A DNA stretch of 64,000 nucleotides. It comes from Streptococcus henryi DSM 19005 (GTDB taxonomy: Bacteria > Bacillota > Bacilli > Lactobacillales > Streptococcaceae). The notes beneath the pieces were generated by a model. It made no database searches. It saw nothing but the letters and a program-made list of their open reading frames with translations, and had not been told where the DNA came from. The position numbers and the translations under genes are program-made. The DNA is taken from assembly GCF_000376985.1 (NCBI RefSeq), contig NZ_AQYA01000036.1:124001-188000 (forward strand), in the 5' to 3' direction. Shown here one piece after another: positions 36,877-44,320 of this stretch (positions within the stretch are counted from its first letter, which is position 1; the number at the start of each line of letters is the position of its first letter).

Positions 36877-37821
36877 ATGAAACAAATGTTTCTATCAACG
36901 GCATTAGAATTCAAAGAAATTGAGACATTCGAGCCTGGCGCTTGGATCAATCTGGTAAACCCTTCCCAGGAAGAATCTGTTAAGCTTGCAGAAAAATTCA
37001 ATATCGATATTACCGATTTACGTGCCCCACTCGACGTTGAAGAAACATCTCGTATAACAATTGAAGATGATTACACTCTGATTATCGTTGACGTTCCAAC
37101 CTATGAAGAACGTAATAACAAAAGTTACTACATGACGATTCCTTTAGGAATTATTGTTACTGAAAATGCAGTTATCACGACGTGTTTACAAGAATTAACA
37201 CTCTTTGATCATTTCTACAATCGTCGCATTAAGAACTTTTATACTTTTATGAAGACACGCTTTGTATTTCAACTTCTCTATCGAAATGCAGAGCTGTACC
37301 TAACCGCTCTACGTACTATTGACCGACAAAGTGATCGAATTGAAGCTCAACTTGAAAATGCAACCAGAAACGAACAACTGATTGACATGATGGAATTGGA
37401 AAAATCAATCGTCTACCTAAAAGCTTCTCTCAAACTTAATGAACGAATCGTTAAGAAACTTTCATCAAGTACTAGCTCTTTGAAAAAATACATCGAAGAT
37501 GAGGACTTGCTTGAAGATACCCTGATTGAAACACAGCAGGCCATCGAAATGGCTGACATTTACGAAAATGTCCTTAATGCCATGACCGAAACTTCAGCAG
37601 CCATCATCGGAAATAATCAGAATACCATTATGAAAACTTTAGCTCTGATGACTATGGCCCTAGATATTCCAACCGTCATTTTCTCAGCCTATGGAATGAA
37701 CTTCCAAAATAACTGGCTTCCTTTAAATGGCTTAGAGCATTCTTTTTGGTATATTGTATTCATAGCCGCTATCTTAAGTACTATTGTCGTCATTTACTTT
37801 ATTAGAAAACGATGGTTCTAA
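36877..37821 (+). CDS. corA: CorA family Mg2+/Co2+ transporter
   Basis: Divalent-cation channel; 314 residues. A large cytosolic N-terminal domain (about 1-245) with a long helical region is followed by two C-terminal membrane helices (about 252-270 and 287-308). The diagnostic GMN motif is in SAYGMNFQNNW, and the protein ends in a basic tail KRWF. SD AGAAGGAGGG precedes the ATG. It is followed after 132 nt by an unrelated-looking DUF1129 gene on the same strand. Confidence 0.94.
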   Translation: MKQMFLSTALEFKEIETFEPGAWINLVNPSQEESVKLAEKFNIDITDLRAPLDVEETSRITIEDDYTLIIVDVPTYEERNNKSYYMTIPLGIIVTENAVITTCLQELTLFDHFYNRRIKNFYTFMKTRFVFQLLYRNAELYLTALRTIDRQSDRIEAQLENATRNEQLIDMMELEKSIVYLKASLKLNERIVKKLSSSTSSLKKYIEDEDLLEDTLIETQQAIEMADIYENVLNAMTETSAAIIGNNQNTIMKTLALMTMALDIPTVIFSAYGMNFQNNWLPLNGLEHSFWYIVFIAAILSTIVVIYFIRKRWF

Positions 37822-37953
37822 TTCGAGATAAGACTCATTTTAACCCTTGAAATTATTAAGAAATTGACCAAGTCACAGTATCTTAGCAAAAAGTTTCTGA
37901 ACATTTTTTCATTCAATCCGTTACAACTTATTTATTCAATATAGGAGAATCTC

Positions 37954-38619
37954 ATGGATTTACAAAACCTCACTAAAAAGAACCAAGAATTTATTCACAT
38001 CGCTACAAACCAATTGATTCAGGATGGTAAAACAGACGCTGAAATTAAGACTATTCTTCAAGATGTTATTCCCTCTATTCTTGAAGCACAAAAAAAAGGT
38101 ATCCCAGCAAGAACTTTACTTGGAGCACCAACTGTTTGGGCTAGTGCATTTACACCTAAAGAAGGACAAGATGATAAAAAAACACAGGAAGAAAAAAACA
38201 CAAACCCTTGGTTAATGTGGCTTGATACTTCTCTCCTCTTCTTAGCTGTTGTCACACTACTTCAAGCTATCATGACCTTCTTCAATTCAAAAGCAAATGT
38301 TTCAGGAATTACATCAATCCTTGCACTTAGCTTCGCTGGAGGTGGGGCAATGTATGCTAGCTACCTAATGATTTATCGTCATATGGGTAAAGAAAAGAGT
38401 CAACGCCCTCGCTGGTATAAAGTCTTTGGTATATTGACTCTAGTTATGCTAGCATGGATTCTCGTTTATACCGCTGCTAGCCTTCTTCCAAGTTACTTAA
38501 ATCCACAACTCCCTGCTTTAGTGATGCTTATCATTGCGGCTGCATCTTTCGGATTACGCTATTACCTACAAAAGAAATATAACATTCTTAACGCTATGAC
38601 TCCTCAAGTACAACAATAA
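37954..38619 (+). CDS. DUF1129 family membrane protein
   Basis: A 221-residue protein. The soluble helical N-terminus (about 1-85) has NQLIQDGKTDAEIKTILQDV. Four transmembrane helices follow (about 91-110, 117-138, 153-174, 181-199). It matches the DUF1129 family common in lactic acid bacteria, often near corA; function unknown. SD ATAGGAG before the ATG. Confidence 0.85.
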   Translation: MDLQNLTKKNQEFIHIATNQLIQDGKTDAEIKTILQDVIPSILEAQKKGIPARTLLGAPTVWASAFTPKEGQDDKKTQEEKNTNPWLMWLDTSLLFLAVVTLLQAIMTFFNSKANVSGITSILALSFAGGGAMYASYLMIYRHMGKEKSQRPRWYKVFGILTLVMLAWILVYTAASLLPSYLNPQLPALVMLIIAAASFGLRYYLQKKYNILNAMTPQVQQ

Positions 38620-38726
38620 CAAACTCTACAGACTGAAGAATTTATCTCACACGATATTCTCTTCGGTCTTTTTTTATCCATACAAATAGTACATTTTCTT
38701 ACCTTTAAAAGAAGTGAAACAAAAAA

Positions 38727-38752
38727 AGCGACTCCCTAAGGAATCACTTGAT
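38727..38752 (-). terminator. terminator of the rpsF-ssb-rpsR operon
   Basis: AAGTGATTCC/GGAGTCGCTT stem followed by TTTTTTTG on the minus strand (hairpin 38727-38749). Confidence 0.85.
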
Positions 38753-38778
38753 TAATTCACGATTAAGTTCGTAACGAA

Positions 38779-39018
38779 TTAGTCTTCGTTAACGAATGGC
38801 ATAAGAGCCATAACGCGAGCACGTTTGATAGCTGTTGTTACTTTACGTTGGTTTTTAGCTGAAGTTCCAGTTACGCGACGTGGAAGAATTTTACCACGTT
38901 CTGAAACGAAACGGCTAAGAAGCTCAGTATCTTTGTAATCAACATATTCAATTTTGTTAGCTGCGATGTAATCAACTTTTTTACGGCGTTTGAATCCGCC
39001 ACGACGTTGTTGAGCCAT
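38779..39018 (-). CDS. rpsR: 30S ribosomal protein S18
   Basis: Small-subunit protein of the platform, partner of S6; 79 residues, normal. Contains the conserved [22 protein letters not shown] and [20 protein letters not shown]. Last gene of the rpsF-ssb-rpsR operon, 37 nt after ssb. Confidence 0.98.
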   Translation of the reverse strand: MAQQRRGGFKRRKKVDYIAANKIEYVDYKDTELLSRFVSERGKILPRRVTGTSAKNQRKVTTAIKRARVMALMPFVNED

Positions 39019-39055
39019 GTGTTTTCTCCTTTATATATTTAATTCGTTTAGTCCA

Positions 39056-39568
39056 TTAAAATGGAAGATCGTCATCTGAGATGTCCATTGGGTTCGAATT
39101 GCCAAATGGGCTTTCATCTCTACCAAAGTTTGGTGTTTGTTGTGAAGGCTGTGATGAGAAACCACCACCAGTTGATGCCCCACCGCCAAATGAATTGTTG
39201 TTAAATCCACCAGCATTGTAAGAACCACCAGATTGTCCTTCACGTGTAGCACGACTTTCCAAAACTTGGAAGCTATCTGCAATCACTTCTGTTACATATA
39301 CACGTTGACCCTGTTGGTTTTCATAATTACGAGTCTGAATACGACCTGTAATTCCAACAAGTGTTCCTTTTTTAGCCCAATTTGCCAAGTTTTCAGCTTG
39401 TTGGCGCCAAATAACACAGTTGATAAAGTCAGCTTCACGTTCACCAGACTGATTCTTGAAGTTACGATTTACAGCTAGTGTAAAGGTTGCAACTGCTTGA
39501 TTAGATGGTGTGTAACGAAGTTCTGCATCGCGGGTCATACGACCGACAAGTACTACATTATTAATCAT
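39056..39568 (-). CDS. ssb: single-stranded DNA-binding protein
   Basis: OB-fold ssDNA-binding protein for replication, repair and recombination; 170 residues. OB domain about 1-105 ([19 protein letters not shown]), a Gly/Ser/Asn/Gln-rich flexible linker, and the acidic partner-binding tail DDDLPF. It lies between rpsF and rpsR as in most Firmicutes and is the housekeeping SSB rather than the competence-induced SsbB. Confidence 0.97.
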   Translation of the reverse strand: MINNVVLVGRMTRDAELRYTPSNQAVATFTLAVNRNFKNQSGEREADFINCVIWRQQAENLANWAKKGTLVGITGRIQTRNYENQQGQRVYVTEVIADSFQVLESRATREGQSGGSYNAGGFNNNSFGGGASTGGGFSSQPSQQTPNFGRDESPFGNSNPMDISDDDLPF

Positions 39569-39579
39569 AAACTACCTTC

Positions 39580-39870
39580 TTAAGCGTCTACTTTAACGAT
39601 CATGTGACGAAGAATGTCACCGTTGATTTTTGAAAGACGGTCAAACTCGCTAAGAGCTGCATCATCATTTGCTTCAACGTTAACGATGTGGTAAAGTCCT
39701 TCACGGAAATCGTTGATTTCGTATGCAAGACGACGTTTTTCCCAATCTTTTGATTCAACAACAGTTGCACCGTTGTCAGTCAAGATAGAGTCAAAGCGTG
39801 CTACCAAAGCATTTTTAGCTTCTTCTTCAATGTTTGGACGAATGATATAAAGAATTTCGTATTTAGCCAT
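39580..39870 (-). CDS. rpsF: 30S ribosomal protein S6
   Basis: 96 residues, beginning [12 protein letters not shown] and containing [24 protein letters not shown], the S18-contact region. First gene of the operon, preceded by AAAGGAGG and a leader of about 65 nt. In many bacteria the S6:S18 complex represses this operon through the leader. Confidence 0.98.
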   Translation of the reverse strand: MAKYEILYIIRPNIEEEAKNALVARFDSILTDNGATVVESKDWEKRRLAYEINDFREGLYHIVNVEANDDAALSEFDRLSKINGDILRHMIVKVDA

Positions 39871-39973
39871 TGATATTTTCCTCCTTTTGGTCTAATGACC
39901 CGTGACCCTCGCCACGAGTAAGTGAGGTGCACTCACAAGAAACTATTATACAGTAATAATATTTAAGATGCAA
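39871..39973 (-). promoter_or_regulatory. promoter and structured leader of rpsF
   Basis: -35 TTGCAT (39968-39973), exactly 17 bp, -10 TATAAT (39945-39950). The transcribed leader can form GTGAG/CTCAC, CTCG/CGAG and GGTC/GACC hairpins. An S6:S18-binding autoregulatory leader is plausible by family, but the consensus was not verified. Confidence 0.65.
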
Positions 39974-40183
39974 GTATTTTAATTGAAATTACCATTATTT
40001 TTGTCTTGGCTTAAAAGATTCACCCTTCTTCATTTTCTCACAATTTACCTTGATAGTCTGAGACAAGTTTTCAGTGTGCTAGCAGTCTGATTATTTTATC
40101 AATAGCAAAGTTTATTTAAAAATCTAACTGTCTCTAGTAACTCAGCTAAGAACTCATAAAGTTTATGCAGACTTGTATTTTTC

Positions 40184-40212
40184 AAAAAAAGGCGAGCTTT
40201 CGCTCGCCTCTT
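40184..40212 (-). terminator. terminator of the short-peptide operon
   Basis: GAGGCGAGC/GCTCGCCT stem with GAAA-type loop, then seven T on the minus strand. Very strong. The 200 bp between it and the rpsF promoter hold nothing recognisable. Confidence 0.9.
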
Positions 40213-40259
40213 TTAAAAAATATCTGTGTTTGTGCTCCCACAAACTTTCTCATAAGGAG

Positions 40260-40313
40260 TTAGTTTGCAGAATTGTCTCCGTTTTTGTAGCGACTTAAAT
40301 TCATCTTTAACAT
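40260..40313 (-). CDS. short peptide 5 of the RYKNGD array (17 aa)
   Basis: Encodes MLKMNLSRYKNGDNSAN. SD GAGGT lies 7 nt before the ATG. An alternative internal ATG at codon 4 would give MNLSRYKNGDNSAN, closely matching the short peptide at 40382-40435. Last intact member before the operon terminator. Hydrophilic and basic, with no signal peptide or membrane segment. Function unknown. Confidence 0.72.
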   Translation of the reverse strand: MLKMNLSRYKNGDNSAN

Positions 40314-40381
40314 AAGGTTACCTCACATTATCAATAATTCAAAATAATTCTCTACATTTTACATTGGATTCACCCCTTAGC

Positions 40382-40435
40382 CTATTTTGTGCGGCTAAGT
40401 ACTGTGTCTCCGTTCTTATATCTTGCTACGTTCAT
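40382..40435 (-). CDS. short peptide 4 of the RYKNGD array (17 aa)
   Basis: Encodes MNVARYKNGDTVLSRTK. This has the best SD of the array (GGAGG, 6 nt before the ATG). The core has Ala in place of the usual Ser and uses AGA for Arg where the other members use CGT, CGC or AGG. The tail differs completely from the other members. Not recognised as any named peptide family. Confidence 0.75.
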   Translation of the reverse strand: MNVARYKNGDTVLSRTK

Positions 40436-40648
40436 AAGATACCTCCATTTATTTGAAAATACTCACACACGATAGCTATTATTGGCGATTGACTCATCAC
40501 CAATAATTATACTCTTTGTAATTTACTCAGAGTATTTCGACATTCACCATTCTCCCCGCGGGAAGGTAGAATACGACAGACAACTCCTACTAAGTAACCT
40601 CATTATCAAAACAAACCCGTTTTTGTTTTGTCCTGAACCTACTTACCT

Positions 40649-40714
40649 CTAGTTGTCCAAACTAATGAGCTCATTATCGCCGTTCTTGTAACGGCTAACA
40701 TTAATTGTTTTCAT
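40649..40714 (-). CDS. short peptide 3 of the RYKNGD array (21 aa)
   Basis: Begins MKTINVSRYKNGD and continues with an acidic tail ending SLDN; longest intact member. SD is weak (AAGAG only 2 nt from the ATG). The core codons GCCGTTACAAGAACGGC can also form a 6-bp hairpin around the start of the motif, which is not shared by all members. Confidence 0.7.
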   Translation of the reverse strand: MKTINVSRYKNGDNELISLDN

Positions 40715-40770
40715 AACTCTTACAACTTTCTCACTTTAGAATGTATATTAAGTCTATAAAATCAATTAGA

Positions 40771-40878
40771 TTAAAGCTCTTCAATAACTGTTGTACTAGT
40801 AACAAGCCAGGCTAGCTTTCTGGTTTCTCTTGCACTAGCTAATTCCTCTAATCTGTAACGATATAAATTTAAGAGTTC
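40771..40878 (-). pseudogene. decayed RYKNGD-array copy with extended frame
   Basis: An open frame without a usual start codon reads ELLNLYRYRLEEL and continues for about 36 codons. The segment aligned to the motif (NLYRYR) corresponds to NLSRYK of peptide 5. The sequence before it, CTTAAATTTA, looks like the usual CTTATGAATTTA start region after loss of TG. Could be relic or a peptide using a non-standard start. Confidence 0.45.
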
Positions 40879-40911
40879 CTATGTAATCGGTATCACCCCT
40901 TCGTCACTATT

Positions 40912-40968
40912 TTATGCAACAGGTTCTGTGTCTCCGTTTTTAAAACGACTCATATTAAACATCAACAT
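40912..40968 (-). CDS. short peptide 2 of the RYKNGD array (18 aa)
   Basis: Encodes MLMFNMSRFKNGDTEPVA; Phe replaces Tyr in the core. SD GAGGTG stands 7 nt before the first ATG. In-frame ATGs at codons 3 and 6 are alternatives. The hydrophobic start is too short to be a signal peptide. Confidence 0.72.
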   Translation of the reverse strand: MLMFNMSRFKNGDTEPVA

Positions 40969-40983
40969 AAGACGTCACCTCTT

Positions 40984-41055
40984 TTACTTTTGCAAGATTT
41001 TGTTACCATTAGGAATCGAACGGCCGTTCTTCCTTGACGCAAAGTTACGTTTTGC
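40984..41055 (-). pseudogene. decayed RYKNGD-array copy lacking start and the Tyr codon
   Basis: Open frame reading AKRNFASRKNGRSIPNGNK before a stop. NFASR-KNG aligns to the core with the Tyr deleted and Asp replaced by Arg. No ATG/GTG/TTG precedes it. The palindrome GAACGGCCGTTC lies within it. Interpreted as a degenerate duplicate. Confidence 0.5.
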
Positions 41056-41072
41056 CTACTGCTTTTTGGAGA

Positions 41073-41114
41073 CTAGTCTCCATTCTTGTACCTCGAAACA
41101 TTAAGATTTAGCAT
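41073..41114 (-). CDS. short peptide 1 of the RYKNGD array (13 aa)
   Basis: Encodes MLNLNVSRYKNGD, ending exactly at the core motif, so it shows that no tail is required. SD AAGGAGG stands 8 nt before the ATG. The stop lies inside a perfect palindrome GGAGACTAGTCTCC. First member after the promoter. If real it is among the shortest genes in the window; synonymous variation between members is the main support. Confidence 0.75.
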   Translation of the reverse strand: MLNLNVSRYKNGD

Positions 41115-41155
41115 TTGATGTACCTCCTTAATATCTCTTACTTCTTTATATTTTT

Positions 41156-41184
41156 ATTATAATGTAACCGTTTACTTTTTGCAA
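41156..41184 (-). promoter_or_regulatory. promoter of the short-peptide operon
   Basis: -35 TTGCAA (41179-41184), exactly 17 bp, -10 TATAAT (41156-41161) on the minus strand, about 40 nt before the first peptide ATG. Divergent from mutY. Confidence 0.8.
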
Positions 41185-41289
41185 GAGAAAACTTTATTTT
41201 TGTTTTATTTTTTTATTTATCTTTGGGATTACCTATCAGTGAGTAAAATAGAGTTTCTGGTCTTTAAATTTTTTAAAAGCACGAAACTC

Positions 41290-41304
41290 TGTTACAATAG
41301 TAAC
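41290..41304 (+). promoter_or_regulatory. extended -10 promoter of mutY, leaderless start
   Basis: TGT-TACAAT (-10 hexamer 41293-41298) followed by six bases and then the mutY ATG; no SD and no good -35. Confidence 0.6.
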
Positions 41305-42453
41305 ATGTTAGATTTTAAAGATTACGGCATAGAAATGTGGGATGACAATAAAATTTCATCATTCCGTCGTACCTTGTTAGCATGGTACGATAATGAAAAA
41401 CGAGATCTCCCATGGAGACGGACTAAAAACCCTTATCACATCTGGGTATCTGAAATAATGTTGCAGCAAACTCAAGTTGTGACAGTTATCCCCTACTACG
41501 AGCGCTTCTTAGATTGGTTTCCTACTATTGAGAAATTAGCTAACGCCCCTGAACAACAATTATTAAAGGCTTGGGAAGGATTGGGCTACTACTCAAGAGT
41601 CCGTAATATGCAGAAAGCAGCGCAGCAAATCATGACTGATTTCGATGGGACATTCCCATCGACTCACTCCGATATTTCAAAATTGAAAGGGATTGGCCCT
41701 TATACTGCTGGTGCTATAGCATCAATTGCCTTTAACCTTCCTGAACCTGCAGTTGATGGAAATGTGATGCGTGTCATGGCGCGCTTATTTGAAATTAACT
41801 ATGATGTTGGTGAACCCAAGAATCGCAAGATCTTCCAAGCTGTCATGGAAAAACTCATTGATCCAGACCGCCCCGGAGATTTTAATCAAGCATTGATGGA
41901 TTTAGGAACTGATATTGAATCAGCAAAGAATCCGAGACCAGATGAGAGTCCAATTCGCTTTTTTTGCGCTGCCTATTTAAATGGGACATATGATAAGTAC
42001 CCTATTAAGGCTCCTAAAAAGAAACCTAAACCTATACAAATTCAGGCATTTATTATACAAAATGAAGACGGTGAGTTTCTTATCGATAAAAATAATGACG
42101 GTCGACTTCTAGGTGGATTTTGGTCTTTTCCTATTATGGAAACTGACTTCCTTGGACAACAACTTGATTTATTCGAAAATGATAGCTCCGTGCTTGAAAC
42201 CCTTTCGAAAAAAACAATTTTCGAGCAAGAGTACAATCTCAAACCAGTTTGGTCTGAGCAATACTTTACTCCTGTAAAACACACTTTTAGTCATCAAAAA
42301 TGGACAATTGAGATGGTGGAAGGACTTTCTAAAAAAGCTCCGCTATTGCCCTCAAAAGATCTCCTATGGGTTACACCTCAAGATTTTGATAAATTCCCTA
42401 TGGCTACACCACAAAAGAAAATGGTTCAGGAACTTTTCAAAAATAAAAAATAA
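41305..42453 (+). CDS. mutY: adenine DNA glycosylase MutY (cluster-less type)
   Basis: Removes adenine mispaired with 8-oxoguanine; 382 residues. Catalytic region WRRTKNPYHIWVSEIMLQQT, helix-hairpin-helix LKGIGPYTAGAIAS (about 115-130), catalytic Asp in EPAVDGNVMRV. The C-terminal NUDIX-like 8-oxoG domain spans about 245-382. The four-Cys iron-sulfur loop is absent: after ALMDLGTDIESAKNPRP only one Cys remains. The frame is open further upstream, but MLDFKDYG is the homologous start and the promoter geometry agrees. Confidence 0.95.
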   Translation: MLDFKDYGIEMWDDNKISSFRRTLLAWYDNEKRDLPWRRTKNPYHIWVSEIMLQQTQVVTVIPYYERFLDWFPTIEKLANAPEQQLLKAWEGLGYYSRVRNMQKAAQQIMTDFDGTFPSTHSDISKLKGIGPYTAGAIASIAFNLPEPAVDGNVMRVMARLFEINYDVGEPKNRKIFQAVMEKLIDPDRPGDFNQALMDLGTDIESAKNPRPDESPIRFFCAAYLNGTYDKYPIKAPKKKPKPIQIQAFIIQNEDGEFLIDKNNDGRLLGGFWSFPIMETDFLGQQLDLFENDSSVLETLSKKTIFEQEYNLKPVWSEQYFTPVKHTFSHQKWTIEMVEGLSKKAPLLPSKDLLWVTPQDFDKFPMATPQKKMVQELFKNKK

Positions 42454-42495
42454 ATTAAAAAATGATATAATAAAATAAAAAGTGGAGGTAATTTT

Positions 42496-43017
42496 ATGAA
42501 AAAAATGTCACTGTTAAGTGTTTCTTTACTTGCTTTGCTTCTCCTTAGCGCTTGTAAACCAACGGAGAAAGAAAGTAAACAAGACTCCAGTAGCTCTCAA
42601 ACTAGTCAAATTTCTACTAGCCAGACTGACTCAACTGATGCAGATGTAGAAACAAATAGCAGCAATGAGACTAGTAATCAAGAAGTGCCTTCAGCTAGTT
42701 TAGATCTTCAAGCAATTGCAAATCAAGACTTTTCTAGCATTGCTGGTTCATATGAGGCTAGCGGTGGCAACTACATCATCAATACTGATGGAAGTTTTAC
42801 CTATAGCAAATCTGATGGAGATTTAACCTTCCCTATTACAGACGGGAAGGTGGAAAATGGTATGGCTGTGCTATCTTCCAACAACTTTACATTTTATGTC
42901 ATACCGGCTGGTGTGGACTCACCCGTATCAGTACCAGACTTTTTAGGCACTGATGATAACACAAGAGATCGTGTCATAATTGATGGTGAAGGTATGAACC
43001 TTTTCTTTCTTAATTAA
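42496..43017 (+). CDS. lipoprotein with DUF6287-like C-terminal domain
   Basis: A 173-residue lipoprotein: signal peptide with lipobox LLSAC (Cys at about 20), a Ser/Thr/Gln/Asp-rich linker (about 22-68), then a beta-rich domain (about 70-173) beginning LDLQAIANQDFSSIAGSYEA, a pattern found in streptococcal DUF6287 proteins. Promoter TATAAT and SD GTGGAGG lie just upstream of the ATG. Surface-exposed; function unknown. Confidence 0.8.
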   Translation: MKKMSLLSVSLLALLLLSACKPTEKESKQDSSSSQTSQISTSQTDSTDADVETNSSNETSNQEVPSASLDLQAIANQDFSSIAGSYEASGGNYIINTDGSFTYSKSDGDLTFPITDGKVENGMAVLSSNNFTFYVIPAGVDSPVSVPDFLGTDDNTRDRVIIDGEGMNLFFLN

Positions 43018-43020
43018 ATT

Positions 43021-43056
43021 AATAAGGGACTGAATATTTTCAGCCCCTTATTTTAT
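43021..43056. terminator. bidirectional terminator between lipoprotein and adh
   Basis: TAAGGGACTGAA/TTCAGCCCCTTA stem with T-rich flanks on both strands. Confidence 0.85.
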
Positions 43057-43068
43057 GCCATCTTATTT

Positions 43069-44112
43069 TTAATCTGAAACAACTAACATTGATTTAATAG
43101 TTTTGCGGTCTGCCATATCTTGGTAGGCTTGGTTGATATCAGCAAGGTCGTAGGTATCCGTAAAGACGCGACCTGGATTGATGTCCCCGTCAAGCACAGC
43201 TTTTAGCAAGGTTTGTTTGACATAGGTCGTTACTGATGCTGGACCGCCACCGATAGTGGTGTTTTGTCCGAATGTTGAACCGATAGCGCGATTGCCATAG
43301 TGTGGTACCCCAACGAAACCAACACGTCCGCCATTATGAAGAACTCCGAGAGCTTGCTCAATGGCTGCTTCTGTTCCTACGCATTCAAGCGCAGCATCCG
43401 CTCCTCCGCCGAGGATTTCACGAACCTTGGCAATCCCTTCTTCACCGCGTTCTGCTACGACAGCGGTAGCTCCTGAAGAAAGAGCCATTTGCTGACGGTC
43501 TTCATGACGGCTCATGAGCACAATCTGAGAAGCTCCGCGCATTTTTGCCGCAATAACCGCGCATTGACCAACGGCACCATCACCGATAACAACAACCTTA
43601 TCACCAACTTGGACATTTGCAGTTCGCGCAGCATGGTAGCCTGTTGGCATAACATCAGCAAGGGTAAGGAGTGATTTAATCATACCTTCTGAATAATCTG
43701 ATGGTTGGCCCGGAACTTTAATTAAAGCCCAGTCAGCATAGTGGAAACGGATATACTCAGATTGGTAACCATTACCAAAGTTGCTGCCAATATGATTATC
43801 ACAAGAACCATCAAAACCAGCACGACAAGCGTCACATTGGCCACAGCCATGAGTGAATGGCACGATAACAAAGTCACCAGGTTTCACTGTATTAATAGCA
43901 GAGCCTACTTCTTCGACGATACCAAGCGCTTCATGCCCTGAATTGGTTGAATGCTCAGCCTTGTTGTCACCGTGAGAATAAGACCAAAGGTCAGAACCAC
44001 ATACACAAGCACGAACGACTTTTACGACAACATCGTCATCCGCTTGAAGACTTGGTTTAGCAACTTCTTCGATAATCATAGAACCAGCTTTTTCAAAAAT
44101 AGCAGTTTTCAT
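43069..44112 (-). CDS. zinc-dependent alcohol dehydrogenase
   Basis: A 347-residue medium-chain dehydrogenase. Catalytic zinc ligands: Cys in VRACVCGSD, His-Glu in SGHEALGIVEEVG. Structural zinc Cys cluster in CGQCDACRAGFDGSC. The Rossmann motif is VVIGDGAVGQ (about 174). The promoter has a 19-bp spacer with a dyad, the hallmark of MerR-family control (NmlR/AdhR type), suggesting response to aldehydes or electrophiles. Substrate unknown; formaldehyde or other aldehyde detoxification is possible. Confidence 0.9.
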   Translation of the reverse strand: MKTAIFEKAGSMIIEEVAKPSLQADDDVVVKVVRACVCGSDLWSYSHGDNKAEHSTNSGHEALGIVEEVGSAINTVKPGDFVIVPFTHGCGQCDACRAGFDGSCDNHIGSNFGNGYQSEYIRFHYADWALIKVPGQPSDYSEGMIKSLLTLADVMPTGYHAARTANVQVGDKVVVIGDGAVGQCAVIAAKMRGASQIVLMSRHEDRQQMALSSGATAVVAERGEEGIAKVREILGGGADAALECVGTEAAIEQALGVLHNGGRVGFVGVPHYGNRAIGSTFGQNTTIGGGPASVTTYVKQTLLKAVLDGDINPGRVFTDTYDLADINQAYQDMADRKTIKSMLVVSD

Positions 44113-44152
44113 TTATTTTCCTCCGTATTTAAAGTTAGCATTAATTATTCTT

Positions 44153-44183
44153 ATTATACTACTTGTAGTCAACTATAAGTCAA
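44153..44183 (-). promoter_or_regulatory. MerR-type promoter of the alcohol dehydrogenase
   Basis: -35 TTGACT (44178-44183) and -10 TATAAT (44153-44158) separated by 19 bp on the minus strand. ACTTGTAGTCAACTATAAGT (44161-44180) is an imperfect dyad filling the spacer, as in NmlR/AdhR operators. Confidence 0.75.
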
Positions 44184-44282
44184 GAAAAAATATTCTAGGC
44201 TATCTACATACTAGGCTATCTCGGTAGTTATATCAGCAAACTCGAAAATAGATAATTTAAAACAATAGAGATTAATTGCAAA

Positions 44283-44310
44283 AAGCCTAGCTTTAAAAAA
44301 GCTAAGCTTC
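44283..44310 (-). terminator. terminator of trxA
   Basis: AAGCTTAGCTT/AAGCTAGGCTT stem followed by TTTGC on the minus strand. Confidence 0.7.
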
Positions 44311-44320
44311 TAAATCATTA

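Noticed and set aside
40540-40605. A 19-codon minus-strand frame (MRLLSRSCLSY...) inside the short-peptide array
   Set aside because: No SD and only LSRS resembles the core; likely spacer sequence or a very decayed copy. Not counted among the array members.
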